Below are positions 18,301-25,764 of a DNA stretch of 64,000 nucleotides, one piece after another. Positions within the stretch are counted from its first letter, which is position 1, and the number at the start of each line of letters is the position of its first letter. Both the position numbers and the translations under genes were made by a program. The DNA lies in NCBI GenBank assembly GCA_002102225.1, contig LQPB01000014.1, forward strand, positions 36,460 to 100,459, read 5' to 3'. The notes under the pieces are model-generated. The model made no database searches, was not told the DNA's origin, and worked only from the letters and a program-made list of their open reading frames with translations. Source of the stretch: Mycobacterium interjectum. GTDB taxonomy: Bacteria; Actinomycetota; Actinomycetes; Mycobacteriales; Mycobacteriaceae.

Positions 18301-19537
18301 CCGTCCACGCCAGCGAGGTGCTGACCGCCAGCGCCGTGAGGACCACGACCGTCACCGCCACCCGTTTGTCGCGCTCCGGGTGGGCGAACGCTCGCAGCCA
18401 GACCGACCTCGGCGCGCTGCCGGGCAGCGCGACCCGGCCCAGCAGCTGCGCCAGGCCCAGCACCAGCGGAATCCGGACCACCGACCCCAGCTTGTGCACG
18501 TTGCGCAGCGGCGCGCCGGCGGCGTCCAGGAACGCCTGCATCTCGTGGGCCAGCGGCGAGCCCAGCCCGCCGCCGTAGCCGACGGCCATCAACACCACGC
18601 CGACCAGCAGCATCGTCACCAGCCGGCCGCGAGCCGGCATCCGGGGACTGGCCAGCCCGGCCAGCCCGGCCGCCGCGACCAGGCAGGTGCCCAGGACGGC
18701 GGCCGACCCGGTGACCAGCGGCGCGCCGGCGGTGGCGGTGGGCGCCACGTACGGGGTCCAGCTGTCGGTGCCGCGCAGGATCTCCGTCAGCGACGACCAT
18801 TGCGTCGTCACGCCGGAGGATTCGATGAAGTCCAGGAACGGCGGACTGACGTGGCGCAGGCACACCAGCGCCACGACCCACCAGAGCATGGCCAGGCACA
18901 CCGCCAGCAGCCACCACGCGGTGTAGCGCCACCACCGCCGGTTCGGCCGGTGGCACGCCCACCAGATCACCGCGGGCAGGCACCCGGCGAGCGTGGCGAT
19001 GGCATTGACTGCGCCCATCAGCGCGACGGCCAGCCCGGCCTGCGCGGCCAGCGCCCGCACCGACTTCTCGCTCGAAGCCCGCAGCGCCACGATCGTCGGC
19101 AACAACACCCACGGCGCCAGCATCACCGGCAGGGTCTCCGAGGAGATCGACCCGAGCGTGGTCAGCACCCGCGGCGCCAGCGCGAACGCCGTCGCGCCGA
19201 GCACCCGTGACGCCGGGCTGCCGATTCCGAGCGTCTCGGCCACCCGCAGCAGCCCCCAGAACCCGACGGTGAGCAGCAGCGCCCACCACAGCCGCTGCGT
19301 CAACCACCCCGGCATCCCCAACAGATGGCCGGCCAGAAAGAAGGTGCCGTGCGGGAACAGGTAGCCGTAGGCCTGGTTCTGCGACTGGCCGAAGGGCAGC
19401 TCGCTGTTCCACAGGTTCGTCGCGCGGGCCAGGAAGCGCAGCGGGTTGGCGGTGAGGTCGAGCTTGGTGTCGGGGGAGATCTGCCCGGGCGACTGCGCGA
19501 GCGCCAACGCCAGCGAGACGGCGCCGACCACCAGCAA
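15356..19537 (-). CDS. aftD: Arabinofuranosyltransferase AftD
   Basis: 1393 residues from TTG 19537; H37Rv Rv0236c has about 1400. AftD is a large, essential GT-C membrane enzyme that adds arabinofuranose from decaprenyl-phosphoryl-arabinose to arabinogalactan and lipoarabinomannan. The N-terminal half holds many helices with the first extracytoplasmic loop SPDTKLDLT carrying the acidic residues expected at the GT-C active site; the second half has carbohydrate-binding-like beta domains and a final helix cluster. The start is doubtful: no ATG or GTG precedes TTG 19537 in frame, yet the frame is open through the upstream tandem repeat. By comparison with H37Rv (MAPLSRKW) the protein would begin about 9 codons earlier, where this genome encodes AAPLSRRW without a start codon. 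Confidence 0.94.
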   Translation of the reverse strand: MLVVGAVSLALALAQSPGQISPDTKLDLTANPLRFLARATNLWNSELPFGQSQNQAYGYLFPHGTFFLAGHLLGMPGWLTQRLWWALLLTVGFWGLLRVAETLGIGSPASRVLGATAFALAPRVLTTLGSISSETLPVMLAPWVLLPTIVALRASSEKSVRALAAQAGLAVALMGAVNAIATLAGCLPAVIWWACHRPNRRWWRYTAWWLLAVCLAMLWWVVALVCLRHVSPPFLDFIESSGVTTQWSSLTEILRGTDSWTPYVAPTATAGAPLVTGSAAVLGTCLVAAAGLAGLASPRMPARGRLVTMLLVGVVLMAVGYGGGLGSPLAHEMQAFLDAAGAPLRNVHKLGSVVRIPLVLGLAQLLGRVALPGSAPRSVWLRAFAHPERDKRVAVTVVVLTALAVSTSLAWTGRLTPPGAFRAIPPYWQQAADWLGEHNTGSPAPGRVLVVPGAPFATQVWGTSHDEPLQVLGSNPWGVRDSIPLTPPQTIRALDSVQRLFAAGQPSAGLTDTLARQGISYVVLRNDLDPETSRSARPILVHRAVEGSPGLQKVAQFGAPVGPGTLAGFVADSGLRPRYPAVEIYRVDVAGDPGAPYFVDADRMARLDGGPEVLLRLDERRRLLGRPAVGPVLMTGDARGAGLAAPLVTVTDTPLDRETDYGRVDHHSSAIRAPGDARHTFNRVPDYPAPGAEPVSGAWNGGRITVSSSSSDSTAMPDVAPATSPAAAFDGDSGTAWVSNALQSAVGQWLQVDFDHPISNGAITITPSATAVGAQVRRILIETANGSTSLRFDEPGKPLAAALPYGETPWVRVTAAGTDDGSPGVQFGITDLSVTQYDASGFAHPVNLRHTVGVPGPPPGSAVAGWDLGSEPLGRPGCAQAPDSVRCAASMALAPEEPVNFSRTLTVAAPVSVTPAVWVRPRQGPKLTDLVAEPNTTRAQGDSDVVDILGSAYAATDGDPATAWTAPQRVVQHKSPPTLTVTLPRPTEVAGLRLTPSRWALPAHPTLLAVNLGDGPQVRELKAGDPQTLSLAPRVTDTVSISLLGWEDIIDRNALGFDQLKPPGLAEVAVLGADGQPIAPADATRNRSREITVGCDRGPVIAVAGRFVHTSIRTTVGALLDGGPIAAQPCEPDPIALPAGQQELLISPGAQFVVDGARLSTPAADDLSTAPQAVAQTGAWGPSRREVRAPAAPTSRVLVIPESINPGWVARTSTGARLTPVAVNGWQQGWVVPAGDPGTITLTFASNSLYRAGLAIGLALLPLLAALALWRTRRRGATDALARPWAPGRWAAVPVLAAGAVVAGPVGVLAVGAALGLRYALRHRQRRLDDVTVALSAGGLIAAGAALSRHPWRSVDGYAGHSAIVQLLALISLAVLAASVVTMPGRRAAPRDE

Positions 19538-19607
19538 CCACCGGCGGGACAGCGGCGCGGCCGGGGCCGGTGCCGCGGGCTCGGCCCGCGTGCCCCCTGC
19601 CGTCCGG

Positions 19608-19715
19608 CTATCCGACGTCGGCGACCCGCTGCGCCCGGCTTTGCCGCGCTTGCGATCGCCGCTATCCGACTGCGGCGACCCGCTGCGCCCGGCTTTGCCG
19701 CGCTTGCGATCGCCG
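19608..19715. repeat. Tandem 54-bp repeat, two copies, between Rv0236A and aftD
   Basis: Copies at 19608-19661 and 19662-19715 differ at only two adjacent bases (GT versus TG). The unit is 54 bases (18 codons), so copy number does not change the reading frame. A third copy begins at 19716, where its first three bases form the stop codon of the Rv0236A homologue. The core matches 5127-5170 inside the fadD-like gene. Read towards aftD each copy gives GDRKRGKAGRSGSP. It is a candidate MIRU/VNTR locus. Confidence 0.85.
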
Positions 19716-19889
19716 CTAGCTACGGTTGCCGTACTCGACCCGGTTGAGCACTGACGACTGCGGATCGCCCCCGGGGAGTGGCGGCTTCGTGTCCTGCTGG
19801 ACCATCAACGTGATCCCGAAGATTGCGGCCGCGCCCAGCAACAGACCAACCACCACGCTCGCGGCGGCGGGCGCAATGATCCGGTTCAA
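19716..19889 (-). CDS. Small DUF2613 membrane protein, Rv0236A-like
   Basis: 57 residues from TTG 19889, the same length as H37Rv Rv0236A. The AAAGGAG site 7 bases upstream supports this start. The N-terminal APAAASVVVGLLLGAAAIFG is a single helix or uncleaved signal; the tail ends LNRVEYGNRS. DUF2613 micro-proteins are found in actinobacteria next to aftD; no activity is known. The next gene upstream is a diverged second copy. The stop codon is the first triplet of the downstream 54-bp repeat. Confidence 0.85.
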   Translation of the reverse strand: MNRIIAPAAASVVVGLLLGAAAIFGITLMVQQDTKPPLPGGDPQSSVLNRVEYGNRS

Positions 19890-19962
19890 AATGGCTCCTT
19901 TGGCGTGACGTCCGACCTAGGGCCAACTTAGCAGAACGGCCACCGGCGGCCGGGCCGGCAAA

Positions 19963-20169
19963 TCACGGCCACGGCACGCAATGGCCATGCCAGCAGCGCG
20001 AGCCGTAGTCGACCAGGTATGGCCCCGCGGGGTTCCGCGCGGCCGGTGCGATCCGTGCCGGCACCGTCCGATGGTCGTCCATCGCGAGCGTCACGCCGAC
20101 GGTCGCGGCGGCGCCGAGTGACAACCCCACCGCGATGCTGGCCGCAGCCACCAACGAAAACCCGGCCAT
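19963..20169 (-). CDS. Second DUF2613-type small membrane/secreted protein
   Basis: 68 residues from ATG 20169, with GGGAGGAG 6 bases upstream; an in-frame start at 20274 would add 35 residues of non-hydrophobic sequence and is unlikely. It aligns by eye with the Rv0236A homologue: AAASIAVGLSLGAAATVGVTL versus AAASVVVGLLLGAAAIFGITL, and VDYGSR versus VEYGNR. The new feature is a tail CWHGHCVPWP with two Cys and two His outside the membrane, which could bind a metal or form a disulfide. It is probably a duplication followed by divergence. Confidence 0.75.
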   Translation of the reverse strand: MAGFSLVAAASIAVGLSLGAAATVGVTLAMDDHRTVPARIAPAARNPAGPYLVDYGSRCWHGHCVPWP

Positions 20170-20267
20170 CGCTGGCTCCTCCCTGCCAGTCAAATGGGCT
20201 CTGGCCAACCTACCGCTGATGCCCCCTGGGGCCCGGCACGAAACGCCAAGCGTGACAACATGGCCCG

Positions 20268-21416
20268 ATGGCATTCCCCCGGACCCTGGCCGTGCTCGCA
20301 GCCGCAGCAGCGCTGGTTGCGGGCTGCGGCCACCACGGCGCGCGGCCGCCCGGCGCCGCGACCAGCAGGCCGGCGGCGGCCCCCGCCCCGCCGGTATGCG
20401 CCGACCCGACGGCGGTCCCGGCCGCCCTGTCGACCCGCGACAAGCTGGCGCAGCTGCTGATGGTCGGCGTGAAGGACGCCGACGACGCGCGCGCCGTGGT
20501 CAACGGCTATCACGTCGGCGGCATCTTCATCGGCGGCTGGACGGACCTGTCGATCTTCAAGGGCCCGCTGGCCGACATCACGCGCACCGCGGGTCCGCTG
20601 CCGCTGGCGGTCAGCGTCGACGAGGAGGGCGGCCGGGTGTCGCGGTTGAAGTCGCTGATCGGGACGGCCCCGTCGGCGCGGCAGCTGGCGCGGCAGCAAA
20701 CCGTCCAACAGGTCCACGACCTGGCGGCGGATCGCGGCAAGAAGATGCGCGACCTGGGCATCACCGTCGACTTCGCCCCGGACGTGGACGTCAGCGACGA
20801 GCCCGACGACGCCGTGATCGGCGACCGGTCGTTCAGCGCGGACCCGGCGACGGTCACCGCCTACGCCGGGGCCTACGCGCAGGGCCTGCGAGACGCAGGT
20901 GTGCTGCCGGTCCTCAAGCATTTCCCCGGCCACGGGCACGGCTCCGGCGACTCGCACACCGGCGGGGTGGTCACCCCGCCGCTCAGCGAGCTGCAGAACG
21001 TCGACCTGGTGCCGTACCGCACCCTGGTGACGGCGACGCCCGTCGGGGTGATGGTGGGCCACCTGCAGGTGCCCGGGCTGACCGGCGACGATCCGGCCAG
21101 CCTGAGCCGCGCCGCCGTCCAGCTGCTCCGCACCGGCACCGGCTACCAGGCGCCGCCCTTCACCGGGCCGGTGTTCAGCGACGATGTGTCCAGCATGGCC
21201 GCGATCTCCGATCGCTACGGCGTCCCGGAGGCGGTGCTGCGAACCCTGCAGGCCGGCACCGACATCGCGCTGTGGGTCACCACCGACGAGGTGCCCGCGG
21301 TCCTCGACCGCCTGCAAAAGGCCGTCGATGCGGGCGACCTGCCGATGCCGGCGGTCAACGAGTCGGTGGTGCGGGTGGCGACCATGAAGGGCGCCAATCG
21401 AACATGTGGCCACTAA
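20268..21416 (+). CDS. lpqI: Lipoprotein LpqI, family 3 beta-N-acetylglucosaminidase
   Basis: 382 residues. The lipobox LVAGC places the lipidated cysteine at residue 20. The rest is a single-domain GH3 NagZ-type hydrolase: the KHFPGHGHGSGDSHTGG motif provides the His/Asp acid-base dyad on a mobile loop, and FSDDVSSMAAI carries the nucleophile Asp. H37Rv LpqI (Rv0237) cleaves N-acetylglucosamine from muropeptide fragments and acts in cell-wall recycling at the outer face of the membrane. It is divergent from the small DUF2613 gene over 98 bases and is followed 66 bases later by a TetR gene. Confidence 0.93.
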   Translation: MAFPRTLAVLAAAAALVAGCGHHGARPPGAATSRPAAAPAPPVCADPTAVPAALSTRDKLAQLLMVGVKDADDARAVVNGYHVGGIFIGGWTDLSIFKGPLADITRTAGPLPLAVSVDEEGGRVSRLKSLIGTAPSARQLARQQTVQQVHDLAADRGKKMRDLGITVDFAPDVDVSDEPDDAVIGDRSFSADPATVTAYAGAYAQGLRDAGVLPVLKHFPGHGHGSGDSHTGGVVTPPLSELQNVDLVPYRTLVTATPVGVMVGHLQVPGLTGDDPASLSRAAVQLLRTGTGYQAPPFTGPVFSDDVSSMAAISDRYGVPEAVLRTLQAGTDIALWVTTDEVPAVLDRLQKAVDAGDLPMPAVNESVVRVATMKGANRTCGH

Positions 21417-21482
21417 CCCGACGCATCCTCGTTACCCTGTAGCCAGATAAGCAGTGCCTGAAGAGCGTGAAAGGGCAGCGTG

Positions 21483-22100
21483 ATGGCGGGTGGTACCAAG
21501 CGGTTACCCCGCGCTGTCCGCGAACAGCAGATGCTCGACGCCGCCGTCCAGATGTTCTCCGTCAACGGCTACCACGAGACCTCGATGGACGCCATCGCCG
21601 CCGAGGCGGAGATCTCCAAGCCGATGCTGTATCTGTACTACGGCTCTAAGGAGGACCTGTTCGGGGCCTGCCTGGATCGTGAACTGGGTCGGTTCGTCGA
21701 TGCGGTGCGCGCCGACATCAACTTCGCGCAAAGCCCAAAGGATCTGCTGGGCAACGCTATCGGGTCGTTCATGCGCTACATCGACTCCAACCGCGCGTCC
21801 TGGATCGTGATGTACACCCAGGCCATCAGCTCGACCGCGTTTGCGCACACCGTGCGCGAGGGGCGCGAGCAGATCATCGAACTGGTCGCCGAGCTGATGC
21901 GCGCCGGCAGCCGCACCCCGCGGTCGGACGCCGAGTACCAGATGATGGCGGTGGCGCTGGTGGGCGCGGGCGAGGCGATGGCCAACCGGCTCTCCACCGG
22001 AGACATCGGCGTCGACGAGGCGGCCGAGTTGATGATCGACCTGTTCTGGCACGGCCTGAGAGGCACGCCGGAGGACCGGGAAGCCGCCGCGGCCGGCTAG
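21483..22100 (+). CDS. TetR-family regulator, Rv0238-like
   Basis: 205 residues from ATG 21483, preceded by GAAAGGGC; GTG 21480 is one codon earlier. The helix-turn-helix is clear (VQMFSVNGYHETSMDAIAAEAEISKPMLYLYYGSKEDLF, about residues 20-58). The C-terminal domain is typical for a TetR dimer. Rv0238 is in the same position in H37Rv. The CLC channel gene follows after 16 bases in the same direction and could be its target or share its transcript. Confidence 0.9.
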   Translation: MAGGTKRLPRAVREQQMLDAAVQMFSVNGYHETSMDAIAAEAEISKPMLYLYYGSKEDLFGACLDRELGRFVDAVRADINFAQSPKDLLGNAIGSFMRYIDSNRASWIVMYTQAISSTAFAHTVREGREQIIELVAELMRAGSRTPRSDAEYQMMAVALVGAGEAMANRLSTGDIGVDEAAELMIDLFWHGLRGTPEDREAAAAG

Positions 22101-22116
22101 CCCCTACATTCGTGGG

Positions 22117-23376
22117 GTGGCCTCCCCGGCGCCCCGCCGCAACCTCGACTTTTATTGCGCGGTGGTGATCGTCGGCCTGCTGGCCGGGGTGGCCGGGCTG
22201 ACGACGACGGCGGTGCTGCGCTTCGTCGAGCACGCCACCTACCACTACAGTTTCGGCACGTTGCTCGCCGGGATCGCGGGCAGCAGCCCGGCCCGCCGCG
22301 TCGTGGGACCGATGGTCGGTGGCGCGCTGGCCGGATTCGGCTGGTGGATCCTGCGCCGCCGCGCCGAGGTGCCACCGCTCGCGCCGACCATCGCCCGCCG
22401 GGAGCCGATCCCGCGCCTGGCGTGGAGCGTCGACGCCGTGTTGCAGGTGCTGCTCGTCGGATCCGGGGCGTCGCTGGGCCGGGAGGGCGCCCCGCGCCAA
22501 TTCGCCTCGGCCCTGGGTGATTTCGGCACCGCATGGTTGAAGCGGCTGTCCGCACACGACCGCCAGGTCTTGCTGGCGTGCGCCGCCGGCGCCGGGCTCG
22601 GCGCCGTGTACGCCGTTCCCCTGGCCGGTGCGCTGCTCGCCGTGCGGATCCTGCTCAACACCTGGCATCCGCGGGCGGTGGGCGCGGCATGTTTGACGTC
22701 GAGCCTGGCCGTCGCGATCGGCTCGGCCGCCACGCACGATCAGCCCACCCTGAACTGGCCCCGCGCGGAATCGACGTATCTGCTGACCGCTCACGGGCTG
22801 ATGCTGGCGCCGCTGACCCTCGCGGTGGGTCTGGCGTTCAATCGCCTCATGGCCGCGGCGCGCCCGGCGCGGGTGATGCGGACGTGGCTGCTGATCCCGG
22901 CGCTGGCCGCGGCCGGTCTGGTGATGGGCGTGTGCTCGCATTGGTGGCCGGAGTTGCCCGGCAACGGCCGCAGCATCCTGACCGTCAGCCTGGCCAGCGG
23001 CATGACGCTGTCGGTGGCCGCCATCATCCTGGTGTTGAAGCCCCTGCTGACGGCACTGTTCCTGCGCGCCGGCGGGGCGGGCGGCATGCTCACCCCGTCA
23101 TTGGCCACCGGGGCGGCGGCAGGGACGGCGCTGGTGCTGGCGATCAACTGGGCGGCGGGCACCCACCTGCACACGCCGGCGGTCTCGCTGGCCGGGGCCG
23201 CCGGGGTGCTTGCGGTCACCCAGGATTCACCGATCTGGGCCGCGATCTTCGTCTGGGAACTCGCCCACCCGCCGCTGTGGCTGTTCCTGTTGTTCCTGCT
23301 GACCGCCTGCGCCGCATACGGATTGAAGGTGCTCGCGCTCGGTCGCCGGCCGGCCGGCCCGGCGCGCCAGGCCTAG
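22117..23376 (+). CDS. CLC-family chloride channel/transporter
   Basis: 419 residues beginning at GTG 22117 with about ten hydrophobic helices. Two CLC signatures are visible: GSGASLGREGAPRQ near residue 117, where the Glu after GR is the gating glutamate (the usual Pro is Ala here), and GGMLTPSLATGAAAG near residue 325. The gating Glu argues for a Cl-/H+ exchanger rather than a pure channel. H37Rv has the VapBC24 toxin-antitoxin pair at this position, so this is a lineage-specific replacement. Its stop overlaps the stop of the convergent htdX. Confidence 0.88.
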   Translation: MASPAPRRNLDFYCAVVIVGLLAGVAGLTTTAVLRFVEHATYHYSFGTLLAGIAGSSPARRVVGPMVGGALAGFGWWILRRRAEVPPLAPTIARREPIPRLAWSVDAVLQVLLVGSGASLGREGAPRQFASALGDFGTAWLKRLSAHDRQVLLACAAGAGLGAVYAVPLAGALLAVRILLNTWHPRAVGAACLTSSLAVAIGSAATHDQPTLNWPRAESTYLLTAHGLMLAPLTLAVGLAFNRLMAAARPARVMRTWLLIPALAAAGLVMGVCSHWWPELPGNGRSILTVSLASGMTLSVAAIILVLKPLLTALFLRAGGAGGMLTPSLATGAAAGTALVLAINWAAGTHLHTPAVSLAGAAGVLAVTQDSPIWAAIFVWELAHPPLWLFLLFLLTACAAYGLKVLALGRRPAGPARQA

Positions 23377-24218
23377 CCGGGCCGGACGGTGCCGGTCAGG
23401 TACGGATACCCCTTGGCGACGTTGCGCAGCGACAGATCCCAGCCGCCGTCATCGCCCTGGTCGATGTACAGCCCCGCGGTGCCGGGCAGCACCAGCGGCT
23501 TGCCGAACCGCACCGAGTACTGCACCTGGTCGGGCAGTCGGGCCTCGATGTTGGCCAATACCGCTGCGGCGCTGAACATCCCGTGCGCGATGACGGTCGG
23601 GAAGCCGAACAGCTTGGCGGCGATCGGGTTGGTGTGGATCGGGTTGTGGTCGCCGCCGACGGCGGCGTAGCGGCGAATCTGGCCGGGACTGACCCGCAGC
23701 ACGGTGCTGGGCGGCGGCAGCTTGGGCTGCTTCTGCGGGGGCGGTTTGGGCTCGTCCGACAGGCTGGTGCGTTGCTGGTGCAGGAAGGTGGTCACCTGGT
23801 GCCACGCGTCCGCATTGCCGACGCTGACGTCGGTCACCAGGTCCACCAGCAGGCCCTTGCGGTGCTCGCGCAGGTTCTCCGCGTGCACGCGCACGCCGAC
23901 CGTATCGGTCACCGCGATCGGGCGGTACTGCGTGATGTGGTTCTCGGTGTGCACGGATCCCATTGCCGCGAACGGAAAGTCGAAGCCGGTCACCAGCGAC
24001 ATCAGCGCGGGAAAGGTCAACGCGAACGGGTAGGTCAGCGGCACGTGGTTGCCGTAACGCAGGCCGGTGACCCCCGCGTACTCGGCCACGTGGGCGTGGT
24101 CGATGGGTAGCTCGTCGATGGTCACCGTGCGGGTGGGCAGCTGGTCCGAGCGAGGCACCACCGGCAGCGCCCCGGCCGCCGCCCGCAGCATGTTCTTCAG
24201 GCCGCTTGGCTGGTTCAT
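23373..24218 (-). CDS. htdX: 3-hydroxyacyl-thioester dehydratase HtdX
   Basis: 281 residues; Rv0241c has 280. It is a double hot-dog MaoC-type (R)-specific hydratase that dehydrates 3-hydroxyacyl thioesters to enoyl thioesters. The hydratase-2 motif is YAAVGGDHNPIHTN with catalytic D190 and H195. The start ATG has GAGGAGAA upstream. It lies 19 bases downstream of fabG4 on the same strand, so reductase and dehydratase, consecutive steps in acyl-chain processing, are made from one operon as in H37Rv. Confidence 0.94.
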   Translation of the reverse strand: MNQPSGLKNMLRAAAGALPVVPRSDQLPTRTVTIDELPIDHAHVAEYAGVTGLRYGNHVPLTYPFALTFPALMSLVTGFDFPFAAMGSVHTENHITQYRPIAVTDTVGVRVHAENLREHRKGLLVDLVTDVSVGNADAWHQVTTFLHQQRTSLSDEPKPPPQKQPKLPPPSTVLRVSPGQIRRYAAVGGDHNPIHTNPIAAKLFGFPTVIAHGMFSAAAVLANIEARLPDQVQYSVRFGKPLVLPGTAGLYIDQGDDGGWDLSLRNVAKGYPYLTGTVRPG

Positions 24219-24237
24219 CAGGTTCTCCTCGAAAGCC

Positions 24238-25602
24238 CTATGCGCCCAACATCGCCTGGCCGCAGACCCGAATAACGTTGCCGGTCACCGCGTTCGAGGC
24301 TGGGCTGGCGAAGTAGGCGATCGCTTCGGCGACGTCGACGGGCTGCCCGCCCTGCAGCAGCGAATTCATCCGGCGGCCCACCTCGCGGGTGGCCAGCGGG
24401 ATGGCGGCGGTCATCTGGGTTTCGATGAATCCCGGGGCGACGGCGTTGATCGTGATGCCCTTCTCATACAGCCCCGGCGCGAGCGCCTGGGTGAGGCCGA
24501 TCATGCCGGCCTTGGTGGTGGCGTAGTTGGTCTGCCCGCGGTTGCCCGCGATGCCGGCCATCGACGACAGACCGATCACCCGGCCGCCCTCACCGATGCA
24601 GCCGTTGCCGACGAGTCCTTCGGTAAGCCGCAGCGGGGCAAGGAGATTGACGGCCAGCACCGCGTCCCAGCGGGCGTCGTCCATGTTGGCCAACAGCTTG
24701 TCGCGGGTGATGCCGGCGTTGTTGACCAAGACGTCGGCGTGCCCGGCGTAGTGGTCCCGCAGGTGCTCGGCGATCTTGTCGACGGCGTCGTCGGCGGTGA
24801 CGTCGAGCCACAGCGCGGTGCCCCCGACCCGGCTGGCGGTTTCGGCCAGCGCCTCGGCGGCCGACTCGACGTCGATCGCGACAACGCGGGCCCCGTCACG
24901 GGCGAACACCTCGGCGATGCACGCGCCGATGCCGCGGGCGGCGCCGGTGACGATCGCGACCTTGCCGTCCAGCGGCCGGTCCCAGTCGGCCGGCGGCGTG
25001 GAATCGGCCTCCCCGACGTAGAAAACCTGGCCGTCGACGTACGCCGACTTGCCGGACAGGATGAACCGCATCGTCGATTCCAGGCCCGTGGCCGCGGGTT
25101 TGGCGGCCGGCGACAGGTAGACCAGCTGCACGGTGGCCCCGTTGCGCAGTTCCTTGCCCAGCGAACGGGTGAACCCCTCCAGCGCGCGCTGCGCGATCCG
25201 CTCGTCGGTGCCGGCGGTGGCGTCGGGCGTGGTGCCGACCACGACGACGCGCGCGCTGTGGCCCAGATTGCGCAGCACCGGGGTGAAGAACTCGTAGAGC
25301 GCCCTCAGCCCGGCCGGGGCGGTGATCCCGGTGGCGTCGAACACCAGGCCGGCGAACTGATCGGCCCACCGGCCGCCCAGGTTGGCGCCCACCACGTCGT
25401 AGTCCTTGGCCAACGCCGCGCGCAGCGGCTCGACCACCCGGCCCTCACCGCCGATCAACAGGGACCCGGCCAGCGGGGGATCGCCGGGGGAGTAGCGGCG
25501 GAGGTTCTCGGGTTGCGGGACGCCAAGTTGCTTTGCCAGAAACGATCCGGGCCCGGAGTTGACGACCTGCGAGAACAGATCGGACGAGCGCTTGGGAGCC
25601 AC
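24238..25602 (-). CDS. fabG4: High-molecular-weight 3-oxoacyl reductase FabG4
   Basis: 454 residues from GTG 25602 ([14 protein letters not shown]), the same length as Rv0242c, with GGAAGG upstream; an ATG at 25617 is the alternative. FabG4 reduces 3-oxoacyl-CoA with NADH. The N-terminal half is a flavodoxin-like domain without catalytic residues. The C-terminal half is a short-chain dehydrogenase with [14 protein letters not shown], and the Ser-Tyr-Lys triad in [21 protein letters not shown]. It is divergent from fadA2 across 162 bases that contain a palindromic operator. Confidence 0.94.
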   Translation of the reverse strand: MAPKRSSDLFSQVVNSGPGSFLAKQLGVPQPENLRRYSPGDPPLAGSLLIGGEGRVVEPLRAALAKDYDVVGANLGGRWADQFAGLVFDATGITAPAGLRALYEFFTPVLRNLGHSARVVVVGTTPDATAGTDERIAQRALEGFTRSLGKELRNGATVQLVYLSPAAKPAATGLESTMRFILSGKSAYVDGQVFYVGEADSTPPADWDRPLDGKVAIVTGAARGIGACIAEVFARDGARVVAIDVESAAEALAETASRVGGTALWLDVTADDAVDKIAEHLRDHYAGHADVLVNNAGITRDKLLANMDDARWDAVLAVNLLAPLRLTEGLVGNGCIGEGGRVIGLSSMAGIAGNRGQTNYATTKAGMIGLTQALAPGLYEKGITINAVAPGFIETQMTAAIPLATREVGRRMNSLLQGGQPVDVAEAIAYFASPASNAVTGNVIRVCGQAMLGA

Positions 25603-25679
25603 TGAGCTGCCTTCCATTTTCGTTCGGGTTTGTTCGGGTGGTGGGGTGCCCGTTATCGGCCAACCGTATCGGGGACGAA

Positions 25680-25695
25680 CTTACTTCAGAGTAAG
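25680..25695. promoter_or_regulatory. Palindromic operator between fabG4 and fadA2 (TTAC-N6-GTAA)
   Basis: CTTACTTCAGAGTAAG is an inverted repeat with perfect 6-base arms around TCAG. It lies between the two divergent genes, 70 bases before the fadA2 start. A likely -10 (TAGTAT) follows at 25705-25710. The TTAC-N6-GTAA core recurs upstream of fadE5 at 29277-29290. Confidence 0.6.
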
Positions 25696-25764
25696 AACAG
25701 TGGGTAGTATGGCCTGTGACGGCCGGTTCAAGACTGGTGTACCCGGAGATACACGGAGAGAAAA

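Noticed and set aside
19720..19926. A 68-residue frame overlapping the Rv0236A homologue
   Set aside because: The Rv0236A frame has the expected length, helix and conserved C-terminal motif; this alternative is Arg-rich and unstructured.
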